64,000 nt of DNA from Cytophaga hutchinsonii ATCC 33406 (GTDB lineage: Bacteria > Bacteroidota > Bacteroidia > Cytophagales > Cytophagaceae), in assembly GCF_000014145.1 (NCBI RefSeq), contig NC_008255.1, positions 435,501-499,500 of the forward strand, given 5' to 3'. Each line of letters starts with the position of its first letter. Within the stretch, counting starts at the first letter, position 1. This document shows positions 54,549-62,542 of the stretch, one piece after another. The translations under genes were made by a program, and so were the position numbers. A model generated the notes under the pieces. That model ran no database searches. It worked only from the letters and a program-made list of their open reading frames with translations, and was not told the origin of the DNA.

Positions 54549-56297
54549 ATGAAATATCTGAAACTTATTTTTACACTTGTGTTTGCGATGCAATTCGCTT
54601 TAGTACAAAGCCAGGATCTAAAATGGGCGGGCGATTTCGGTAGCAATGATCAAAACTATGTGAACTCCCTTATCACCAAAGTTGCCGGCAATGGCGACTA
54701 CATTGTTACAGGGATTTTATATGGTACAGTAGATTTTGATTTTAGTTCGGGTGTTAAAAATCTAACATCAGATCGAAAAAATGTTTTTATTGCCCGCTAT
54801 TCTTCAACAGGAAGCTTTATCTGGGTTAAATTATTAAAAGGAACCAGGGGATTTTATGAATCTTCAAATCCGACCATTAACATTGATAAGGATGATAATA
54901 TTATTCTGGGCATGAGATCGGATCATACCGTTGACTTTGATCCTTCCGATGCAGGTGAATACAAATTGCAAAGTGCATACAACGATACGGAAGCAGCCTA
55001 TTTAGCCAAATATGATGGGAATGGAAATTTTATCTGGGCCAAAAAATTCCAGGCAGACAGAGGATTATACCCGAATTTTATTGAAACAGATGCCGTTGAC
55101 GGAAGCATTTATCTTGTTGGTGGCTATTATTACACACAGGATTTTGATTTTGGCGCTGGTATTACTTCACTATATGGAAGCAGTCAGACAAACACTATTT
55201 TTCTTGCCAAATACAATCCAACAGGAGACTTGATTTTTGCCAAAATCCTTATGAGCACAAATGATGGTGTTGGTATTACAGCTATGAAAATGATAAATAA
55301 TTCAGAATTTGTTTTTGCAGGCAATTTGATTGGTGCCAATTTCAATCCAGGCGGCACAGCTGCATATTTTTATGTTGGAACAAATGGCGGATATGTTGCT
55401 AAGTATAAAACAGACGGCACATTTATTTGTGCCAATGCAATTTATATTGAAAATTATATTGGAGATATTAGTGATGTAACAACAGATCGTGACGGTAATA
55501 TGTATGTGGTTGGAGATTTTTCAGGCTCCGTTGATTTTAATGGACGTACAACTGAGGGGCAGGTAATTGTGGCGAAAAGCTCCTATGAAACAGATGGTTT
55601 TGTAGTAAAATATAATGCTCAGGCAGAAGTTGTATGGTATTTCTCAATAGGAAATACAGACTGGGATTCTTGCAATGGCATAGAAATAGACAGTAAAAAT
55701 AATTTACTTATTGTAGGTCTTTTTACCGGAGAGGTTGATTTTGATCCGGTGCTTTCAAGTTACCAAACACTTGTAAATCCTGCAGGCGCATCGGTATATG
55801 CTGCATCGTATACGCTTGATAAGCAATATATAAACGCTAAACAATTAGCATTTTCACCCAGCAATATGGTTATGAGTCCGGGTATGATCATAAAAGCATC
55901 TGATGATTTTATGATAGGTGCTATTGCATATAATCCTACAGATGTTGATCCTTCTTCAAATGAAGTACTTGTTCATACATTTCCATCAGATTCAGGTCCC
56001 AGAGAATATCTGTCGGTATACAATTTGAACACAACTCCGATAACTACATCAATCTTAAATCAACAAACAGCATCGTTTACAGCATATCCCAATCCTGTGA
56101 CCGGAGACGTACTTTACATTACCAATGTGCCGGAAGATATACTTAACTCCAGACCTGTACTTACTTCGCTGGATGGACGTACTATTTCGCTGGCGTATAC
56201 ACAAGATCAGGAAAAACTTACAATAGACTTGAATGGGTTAGCGAAAGGAGTATATTTTATAACCATGGATGGTCACTCCGTAAAAATAATCCGATAA
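54549..56297 (+). CDS. T9SS-exported repeat protein
   Basis: 582 residues. Signal peptide (about 1-21), then repeats of about 55-60 residues in which a VDFDFSSG/VDFDPS type core alternates with FIARYSSTGSFIWVK/YLAKYDGNGNFIWAKK, an SBBP-type beta-propeller pattern. The C-terminal T9SS sorting domain starts at about residue 510 (ASFTAYPNPVTGDVLYITNV) and ends GVYFITMDGHSVKIIR. It is therefore exported through the type IX system and anchored or released at the cell surface. The binding partner is unknown. A strong bidirectional terminator follows. Confidence 0.88.
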   Translation: MKYLKLIFTLVFAMQFALVQSQDLKWAGDFGSNDQNYVNSLITKVAGNGDYIVTGILYGTVDFDFSSGVKNLTSDRKNVFIARYSSTGSFIWVKLLKGTRGFYESSNPTINIDKDDNIILGMRSDHTVDFDPSDAGEYKLQSAYNDTEAAYLAKYDGNGNFIWAKKFQADRGLYPNFIETDAVDGSIYLVGGYYYTQDFDFGAGITSLYGSSQTNTIFLAKYNPTGDLIFAKILMSTNDGVGITAMKMINNSEFVFAGNLIGANFNPGGTAAYFYVGTNGGYVAKYKTDGTFICANAIYIENYIGDISDVTTDRDGNMYVVGDFSGSVDFNGRTTEGQVIVAKSSYETDGFVVKYNAQAEVVWYFSIGNTDWDSCNGIEIDSKNNLLIVGLFTGEVDFDPVLSSYQTLVNPAGASVYAASYTLDKQYINAKQLAFSPSNMVMSPGMIIKASDDFMIGAIAYNPTDVDPSSNEVLVHTFPSDSGPREYLSVYNLNTTPITTSILNQQTASFTAYPNPVTGDVLYITNVPEDILNSRPVLTSLDGRTISLAYTQDQEKLTIDLNGLAKGVYFITMDGHSVKIIR

Positions 56298-56300
56298 TAT

Positions 56301-56340
56301 AAAAACCATACTGACTATTATTTAGTCAGTATGGTTTTTA
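56301..56340. terminator. Bidirectional terminator
   Basis: A 17-bp perfect stem (56301-56317 with 56323-56339) with A- and T-runs at its ends follows the T9SS gene by a few bases. Confidence 0.9.
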
Positions 56341-56425
56341 TATTTTTTATAAGATACACTCCGGTTTATAATCCGGATACGTGTGTATGATTTATTAATT
56401 AACGCGCATGGCTGGTTATACGTTA

Positions 56426-57814
56426 TCAGTCACCGCCGCATCCGCCACAGCCTCCTCCTCCGCAACTGCCGCCGCTGCTCCCGCAACTGCTGCCACAGCT
56501 TGATCCGCAGGAAGTACCACAACTGTTTCCGTTGTGTCTGGATGTATAATCAACCATGGGCTTTAAGCCTGATGCAATAATTGTACCTCCAAGCACGTAT
56601 TTCCATTGCCAGGATGGATATGCTGTTTGAGTAATATTCTCCGGAATAAAAATGTTGTCAAATTCATTCGGGAATACACTATGCCAGAAATATTTCCGGA
56701 TAATAGTTATATAAATCGCGGCAGACAGTATACACAAAACAAGTGTTACAATCAGAAATCCGACAGGTTTATTGTACATGAATCCTGTTGCCAACCGGAT
56801 CAAAAGCAGCATCAGCAGAACACCTAAAGTAGCTGTAGATAACAGGATCATTTGTACATACACAACCGATGATATGATTTTTTTATTCAGCTCACCCTTC
56901 ACCTGATGTATTTTAACAATCAACGGAATGGCATTAACAGCCTTCAGTAGCTGGGCATAAAAAATAGGGCGGCCATTTTTCTTGATCTCATTATATAAAA
57001 CTTTTTCAATGGAATCCTGAACGTCAGGTTCGCGATTCAGTTTGAGAGTATTTTCAGCAGTAATGCGAACATGTTTTTGTTTCACCATCCGGCTTACATA
57101 ATAGTGAATTACATAAGATGTATTCTGAAATTTAATGCTTGTCAGTTCAAGCGGAGATAAATGTGTAATAATACTGTTTGACTTCCATTGACGTATGATT
57201 GCCAATGCACCTTTTTTATATTGCCGGAAAATAAGAAACATGGCAAGGCTCCATGTACTTATAAAACAAATGAGGAATGCAGGATTGGGTATCTTACGTA
57301 TGCTTGATTCGGTTAGCAGATAAATAAAATAGGATGAAAAAAGCAGTACAGCTATAATTTTAAATGCATCAACTTCTGCATACCTGGATTTTTTTATTGG
57401 AATGGAATCATAGACCGTTGCATAATTCCAGATCACTGCGGGCTGTTTGCCAAAGTGCTGTTCGTACAATGTTTGTGTACGCTGCTTTGCCTGTTCAAAT
57501 TTTAATTTTTCGGCGGGGTTATGTGTGGAAGGTATGTGATCTATCCGCTTGCCGAGCAGCTGACAGAAAGCATTATACGATTGTGTAAAGAGCAGGTGCT
57601 GATGCCAGACAATGTCAACGATTTCAGAAGGTGAAACCATGTTGTTGCTTGTTGCTGCAAGGAACATGAATTTTTTGTATTCCAGAATGGCTTGTTGGGT
57701 AATATAATCCGGCCAGTTATTTTCAAATGCCAGCCGGACAGAAAAATTATAGGCATCATCCCTTTCATCAAGCGGGAATGATTTTACTGAATCCCAAAGA
57801 GTTTGGTTAATCAT
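56426..57814 (-). CDS. TIGR04222-like membrane protein with Cys/Gly/Ser tail
   Basis: 462 residues. The N-terminal soluble domain is GRDP-like (glycine-rich domain protein type), with EYKKFMFLAATS, DIVWHQHLLFTQSYNAFC and a following HIPSTHNPAEK. The centre has four hydrophobic helices. The C-terminus is a run of SCGSS/GSCGG units ending in GGCGGD. This fits my memory of the TIGR04222 membrane family, in which a helical membrane part is followed by a low-complexity Cys/Gly tail. The function is not known to me; the tail may bind metals or cross-link. It stands alone between two T9SS genes. Confidence 0.8.
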   Translation of the reverse strand: MINQTLWDSVKSFPLDERDDAYNFSVRLAFENNWPDYITQQAILEYKKFMFLAATSNNMVSPSEIVDIVWHQHLLFTQSYNAFCQLLGKRIDHIPSTHNPAEKLKFEQAKQRTQTLYEQHFGKQPAVIWNYATVYDSIPIKKSRYAEVDAFKIIAVLLFSSYFIYLLTESSIRKIPNPAFLICFISTWSLAMFLIFRQYKKGALAIIRQWKSNSIITHLSPLELTSIKFQNTSYVIHYYVSRMVKQKHVRITAENTLKLNREPDVQDSIEKVLYNEIKKNGRPIFYAQLLKAVNAIPLIVKIHQVKGELNKKIISSVVYVQMILLSTATLGVLLMLLLIRLATGFMYNKPVGFLIVTLVLCILSAAIYITIIRKYFWHSVFPNEFDNIFIPENITQTAYPSWQWKYVLGGTIIASGLKPMVDYTSRHNGNSCGTSCGSSCGSSCGSSGGSCGGGGCGGCGGD

Positions 57815-57880
57815 ATCGTAAACATAATACTTTAAAATTAATCAAAAGAAAGTAGCAATGGAACACATGTAATTAAAAGC

Positions 57881-57917
57881 AAAAGCCGGAATACTGTTTT
57901 AGGTTATTCCGGCTTTT
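57881..57917 (-). terminator. Rho-independent terminator
   Basis: AAAAGCCGGAATA (57881-57893) pairs perfectly with TATTCCGGCTTTT (57905-57917), downstream of the T9SS NHL protein gene. Confidence 0.85.
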
Positions 57918-57954
57918 ACTTAATTCAATACATGTAAACACATGAAGAGCTGCA

Positions 57955-60900
57955 TTACATTTTTATAACTTTGCTGTTTTGAGTTGTGCCATTTTTTAAA
58001 ACAATTTTTATCAGCAGCAAACCTCTTAATTGCGTATCAATTTCAGCGGTTGTATGCTTTTCACTTAATCCGTTAATGTCATAGATCAGTACATAGTCAA
58101 TGGGCTCAGTGATATTGATTTTAAACGTTCCTGTTGTTGGGTTCGGGAACACAAGACATGGGGCGGCTTCTTCCTCGGATAAAGATGTATTGTGGATAGA
58201 AGTGACAATCGGTTTTATGTTATTGTTAAGACTGAGTATGTATCCCTGGTTAGGAGCCAGTATGTAAACTTTTCCATTTATGCCTATGTTCATATTTGTT
58301 AGAAATTCTACATCATCCGGGTAGGCAGCAGTAAAATCGCAGGCAGAAATAAATTTACCGTCTAACGAGAATTTAGATAATAAAAGATTTGATGTATTGA
58401 TCTGATAAAAATGATCACCTGCAAGGCAAATTTTATTATATAAATCCTGATAATCACCGGATGCATTGAGCAGGGAAAAGGAACCAACAAGAAAGCCCGA
58501 TGAATTTATTTTTCTGATAACAGAACCGGCATTCGGCACAGAAAAATAAATGTTAGATTGGGAATCTGCCATAAGATAAAATGCATACTCAAAAGGATTC
58601 ATTTCATTTGCGACACAAATTGTTAATGTTGAAACAAAAGTACCATCAGAAGTGAATTTTTGTAATCTGCAGTTGCCTTTGTCAAACACATAAACGAAAC
58701 CTTGCGGATCAATTACAATACGATAGGGCTGATTGAATTGCCCGCTTGAAGTACCTTTTGTTCCCCATTTTCTTATAAAGTTTCCATTCAGATCAAAACA
58801 TTGGATGGAATTATTGGTTGAATCAACAATGTAAATAATATTGTTTTTAGAAATAGCCATGTCCGTGACTGCATTGAATTTTCCATCAGCAGATCCTTGT
58901 CCGCCCCACTTAAGTAAATACGTATTTCCAGCAGAGAACTTCTGTATTTCACGTCTGTCATTTGCTACATACACATTGCCGTTCAGGTCAGCAGTAAAAG
59001 CTGTTGCATTGCCAAAATTTCCTTCAAGTCTGTTATAGCCCCCCAATATTTTTTCAAGTGTATTGGCAGAATTAAAAAGATGAATATTATAATCTCCTAT
59101 AGAGGTTACTGCAAAACTTCCATTGGTTTTATTTACTGCAACAGTTTTAATTATTGCATGCGTAGGTATATCATAACTGGCTATCGTTTCAATGGTATTC
59201 TGTAATACACCTGAAGTAGAGAAGGTCATTAAATCATAATTAATCACATAGAGTAAGTTGTTGATTGGATTGTAATCAATGGATTCACAATACTTAGTGC
59301 CTAAATCAAAGGATTGAATGAACGTGCCGGAAGAATTAAATTTATGAAGTGCATGAGAATAGGCAGATGAAACATACACATTGTTATCAGAATCAATGCA
59401 TATAGCCATGAGTTGAGTATTGCTTTCCCTTGAATTCCATTGAAGAAGATAATTTCCATTGTTGTCAAATTTCTGGATGCGATTATTGTTCACATCCAGA
59501 ACGTATACATTTTGATCTGAATCAATTGCAATATCTCCGGGATAGTTTAATTGGCCATTGCCTGCACCCAGGGTTCCCCAACTTATAAGCAGCATGCCGT
59601 CATTGCTGAATTTATTTATAGAATTTCCTGCGATTGAAAAAATATTTCCGGCGTTATCACTTGCAATACGAGGATAATTTTCCGATTCATTTTTTGTGTT
59701 CCTTATCCATGTTTTAACAACTGTACCTGCTGCATTGAATTTAATAATATGTCTGTTAAGATCGGTAGCAAAAAAATTTCCCTGCGCATCATAACAAACG
59801 TCTTGAAGCTGACGATAAAAACCAACAAGTTTGTTTTGGTATGCACACGTAGCTGATTCAGGATTTATTTTTTCTAATCGAATAGAAATGCCGGTTTGGG
59901 CAAGTGAACTGCTTTTTGAACCTGTGTATCCTGTTGCAACAATTTTTCCATCAGCTAAAACGGTTATGTCTTCTAAACGGACATACGCATTTAAACCCGA
60001 AAAGAATTCACTGGCTAATGTATAATCATATTCAGGAGAAGAATCTATTTGTCCGTCTTTTGTTGTTGTATAAAAAAAAGGTAAACCATCAACACGCATC
60101 ACAGCAGAAATAATTTTATTTTCCGGAGTAAATGCCATAGCATAGTGATATCCTTCTGCAAACTCAAAATGTCCATTAGAACCAAAAGAAGAAACAAGTG
60201 AGCCCGTATAATTGAGTTTGAAAACAGATGCTTTAGGAGGCAGATTATTTGAACCTGTCATTACTACACCTAAGAACACATCTTCGTTTGAATCAATGAG
60301 CATGTCACGCATCTGAGAACGATTGCCAACAATAGGTTCTAAAATATTTATTGTTGAAAATCCATTAGTGCCATACGTTCCATCCAGTGTTCCATTGATA
60401 AGTATACGTGCGACAATAACAGTATCAAAACCTGAATTTGAAGCGACCATTACTTCGTCATAAATGTCCATTTCAATTTGGGTACCGAACGTATTGCTCA
60501 TAAAAGAACTTGTCCATAAACCATTTGTTCCAAAAGATTGATCCATACTTCCATCTTCAGTTAAACGCATTACATACGTTTGCATGGGCGTATTGTCTGA
60601 GTATTCTCCTGCAATAATTATTTCTCCTGTTGTTGATAATGCAATATCTGTCAGTTTGTTTTGCGCTTTACCAAAAGGCAAAACTAATTTACCATTTATG
60701 CCAAAAGCTTGATCAAGACTTCCGTCAGGCAGGAGGCGGGCTAAAGCAATATCAGAAAAGGAATAGGTTGTGCCGTCTATTGTTTCGTTATATTCAGACA
60801 TTCCTCCAACAATAATTTTTCCGTCCGTTTGTGTTATGATGGATGTTAAATAAGAGTTTTCATTATTTCTAAAAGATAATGCATTGGGATAAGCGGAAAC

Positions 60901-61161
60901 AGGTAAATTAAAATCTGTATTTATAGAACCATTTGCATTTAATTTATTTACATATCCAAAACGTTGAGATGCATTGGGAAAAATGGTGCCAAGTTGAATA
61001 ATTGATCCATCAGTCAGTACAACATGTTTAATGTATACAGGGCCGGATTTATCTTCTACATACCCCGAATTATTAAACGTGTAATCTAAGCCGGTAACAG
61101 TTTGCCCGTTACATATAGAAACTATTAAACATACATACACAGCAAACAGTATTTTTTTCAT
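57955..61161 (-). CDS. T9SS-exported delta-60/NHL repeat protein
   Basis: 1068 residues. Signal peptide (about 1-20), then several delta-60 repeats with the GSLDQAFGINGK, GSMDQSFGTNG and GTLDGTYGTNGF cores (about 100-330), then NHL-type repeats (about 440-1000) such as NGQLNYPGDIAIDSDQNVYVLD and SGQFNQPYRIVIDPQGFVYVFD. It ends in a T9SS sorting domain (PCLVFPNPTTGTFKINITEP to TTQNSKVIKM). Two different propeller types in one exported protein suggest a long surface adhesin or scaffold. No catalytic motif is seen. Confidence 0.92.
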   Translation of the reverse strand: MKKILFAVYVCLIVSICNGQTVTGLDYTFNNSGYVEDKSGPVYIKHVVLTDGSIIQLGTIFPNASQRFGYVNKLNANGSINTDFNLPVSAYPNALSFRNNENSYLTSIITQTDGKIIVGGMSEYNETIDGTTYSFSDIALARLLPDGSLDQAFGINGKLVLPFGKAQNKLTDIALSTTGEIIIAGEYSDNTPMQTYVMRLTEDGSMDQSFGTNGLWTSSFMSNTFGTQIEMDIYDEVMVASNSGFDTVIVARILINGTLDGTYGTNGFSTINILEPIVGNRSQMRDMLIDSNEDVFLGVVMTGSNNLPPKASVFKLNYTGSLVSSFGSNGHFEFAEGYHYAMAFTPENKIISAVMRVDGLPFFYTTTKDGQIDSSPEYDYTLASEFFSGLNAYVRLEDITVLADGKIVATGYTGSKSSSLAQTGISIRLEKINPESATCAYQNKLVGFYRQLQDVCYDAQGNFFATDLNRHIIKFNAAGTVVKTWIRNTKNESENYPRIASDNAGNIFSIAGNSINKFSNDGMLLISWGTLGAGNGQLNYPGDIAIDSDQNVYVLDVNNNRIQKFDNNGNYLLQWNSRESNTQLMAICIDSDNNVYVSSAYSHALHKFNSSGTFIQSFDLGTKYCESIDYNPINNLLYVINYDLMTFSTSGVLQNTIETIASYDIPTHAIIKTVAVNKTNGSFAVTSIGDYNIHLFNSANTLEKILGGYNRLEGNFGNATAFTADLNGNVYVANDRREIQKFSAGNTYLLKWGGQGSADGKFNAVTDMAISKNNIIYIVDSTNNSIQCFDLNGNFIRKWGTKGTSSGQFNQPYRIVIDPQGFVYVFDKGNCRLQKFTSDGTFVSTLTICVANEMNPFEYAFYLMADSQSNIYFSVPNAGSVIRKINSSGFLVGSFSLLNASGDYQDLYNKICLAGDHFYQINTSNLLLSKFSLDGKFISACDFTAAYPDDVEFLTNMNIGINGKVYILAPNQGYILSLNNNIKPIVTSIHNTSLSEEEAAPCLVFPNPTTGTFKINITEPIDYVLIYDINGLSEKHTTAEIDTQLRGLLLIKIVLKNGTTQNSKVIKM

Positions 61162-61493
61162 ATAGATGCAGGAGTTTTAAATTAGATTCAGGTATTTAAA
61201 AATAAGGATAATAACTATATAATAAAGGTAAATAATTTAAGTCATAACAAGGTATCTTAATAATGCATTGTTGGTGCTGTTACTGAATAGAAAATAACAG
61301 CGCATATAAAATTTTGACAGGAAGAAATTATTCCATTTTATTAGCAGCCATGATTTTACCAGCTGTTTTTGCTTGGAATAATAGCTGGATAATGTTATAA
61401 TGTTACAATACAATCGTAAAATCCTGTAATAAAAGCCAGCAGGATTATTTGAAATTACACACACTTATTAATCACGCTAACGAAATAACAGGT
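61162..61493. other. Intergenic region without recognised features
   Basis: About 330 bp between the NHL gene and a small divergent gene. Small frames are present but lack convincing composition. No clear promoter pair or hairpin was seen. Confidence 0.4.
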
Positions 61494-61865
61494 ATGAAAA
61501 TCATCGCCCTTGCAATCTTCTTATCAGCAGGAATTGCTGGTGCGTTTGCACAAACCAATCCCCAACCGGGAACTACACCAACACCGAATCCATCTACAGC
61601 ACCTGATAATGGTGTGCCTAACAGTACCATGCCAAATGTAGTGCCCGAGAATAACAGTATTCCGAATAATAAGCCATTGCCGGACAATACTATTCCTAAC
61701 AGCTTACCGGAGAATCATAATAATACGCCTCCATATACACCTGTTGTTCCGAATACGGACCCGAATAAAAAGACCCCAACGAATCAGAATCCGGTACAGC
61801 CATTAAACCCGGGGTCAACAAATCCGGTACCATCGGATCCCAATGATCCGCTTATGATAAAATAA
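61494..61865 (+). CDS. Pro/Asn-rich secreted protein
   Basis: 123 residues from the ATG at 61494; the longer frame from a TTG at 61449 adds an unlikely leader. The signal peptide MKIIALAIFLSAGIAGAFAQ is clear. The mature part is almost entirely Pro, Asn, Thr and Asp, with words such as TIPN, SIPN, TMPN and PNTDPN; it has no Cys and should be unfolded. It is possibly a cell-surface or extracellular linker. No family is recognised. A hairpin follows the stop. Confidence 0.7.
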   Translation: MKIIALAIFLSAGIAGAFAQTNPQPGTTPTPNPSTAPDNGVPNSTMPNVVPENNSIPNNKPLPDNTIPNSLPENHNNTPPYTPVVPNTDPNKKTPTNQNPVQPLNPGSTNPVPSDPNDPLMIK

Positions 61866-61881
61866 TGAACATCGTTTTGTT

Positions 61882-61920
61882 TTACCCTTGTTCAACTGCT
61901 TTGGCGTTGGGCAAGGGTAA
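61882..61920 (+). terminator. Terminator-like hairpin
   Basis: TTACCCTTG (61882-61890) pairs with CAAGGGTAA (61912-61920), followed by a T-rich tail, between converging genes. Confidence 0.6.
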
Positions 61921-61948
61921 TTAATTTTAACGTGATGTCGTAGAAATT

Positions 61949-62425
61949 TTATTCTTCAGCAGGAATAATTTCTACAGGTGCCTTATCAGGCTTATGTATT
62001 TCAATACGGTAAGAGTCAGGTATCACAGGAATAGGGAAAATGTCGTTTTTGTAAAACGAAGGTCTGCATACACCTTTTTCATATACGATAAGATATAAGG
62101 TTAATTTTTTGTTTATATGATCAATCGAATAAAGCATTTTACGATCAATTTTTTGTTCGCACCCAGAATAAGAATAAGTAACATTCAATAAAAGATATTT
62201 ATTAAAATTTACCGTTGGAAAGCTATCGCTGGAACATGTACTCCAGGCTTGAATAGTTTCGTATGCTTCACGATCATATACATTTTTTCTAAGCGACATA
62301 TTTGAGTCATCTTTTTTAATACAATTTGCATTAAGCCATAGCGGCCGGGTTGTGCCTGTATCAATTTGCGCGTGCGCGTGAAAAAGCACAAACAGTAAAG
62401 ATAATAAGGTGAAAGAAAAGTGCAT
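61949..62425 (-). CDS. Unknown exported protein
   Basis: 158 residues. Signal peptide (about 1-19) ending in HAQ. Four or five Cys residues in the mature part (NANCIKKD, WSTCSSDS, YSGCEQK, KGVCRPS) probably form disulfides. Beta-rich, with a closing acidic tail EIIPAEE. No family is recognised. Confidence 0.65.
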   Translation of the reverse strand: MHFSFTLLSLLFVLFHAHAQIDTGTTRPLWLNANCIKKDDSNMSLRKNVYDREAYETIQAWSTCSSDSFPTVNFNKYLLLNVTYSYSGCEQKIDRKMLYSIDHINKKLTLYLIVYEKGVCRPSFYKNDIFPIPVIPDSYRIEIHKPDKAPVEIIPAEE

Positions 62426-62481
62426 GGTTGATCTTGATTTCAGTAAAACCCAAACATTTAATTTATCTGAAGGGACATTAT

Positions 62482-62525
62482 AACAAGAAAGCCATGCCGT
62501 TATAAAGCAGTATGGCTTTCTTGTT
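62482..62525 (-). terminator. Rho-independent terminator
   Basis: AACAAGAAAGCCAT (62482-62495) pairs with ATGGCTTTCTTGTT (62512-62525), between the 61949 gene and the end of the T9SS gene at 62543, which it terminates. Confidence 0.8.
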
Positions 62526-62542
62526 GCTAATCTCTGACCTGA

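Noticed and set aside
61237-61464. 75-residue minus-strand frame upstream of the Pro/Asn-rich gene
   Set aside because: Composition is typical of AT-rich non-coding DNA (runs of Ile, Tyr, Leu, Ser with no domain) and it covers the expected promoter region.
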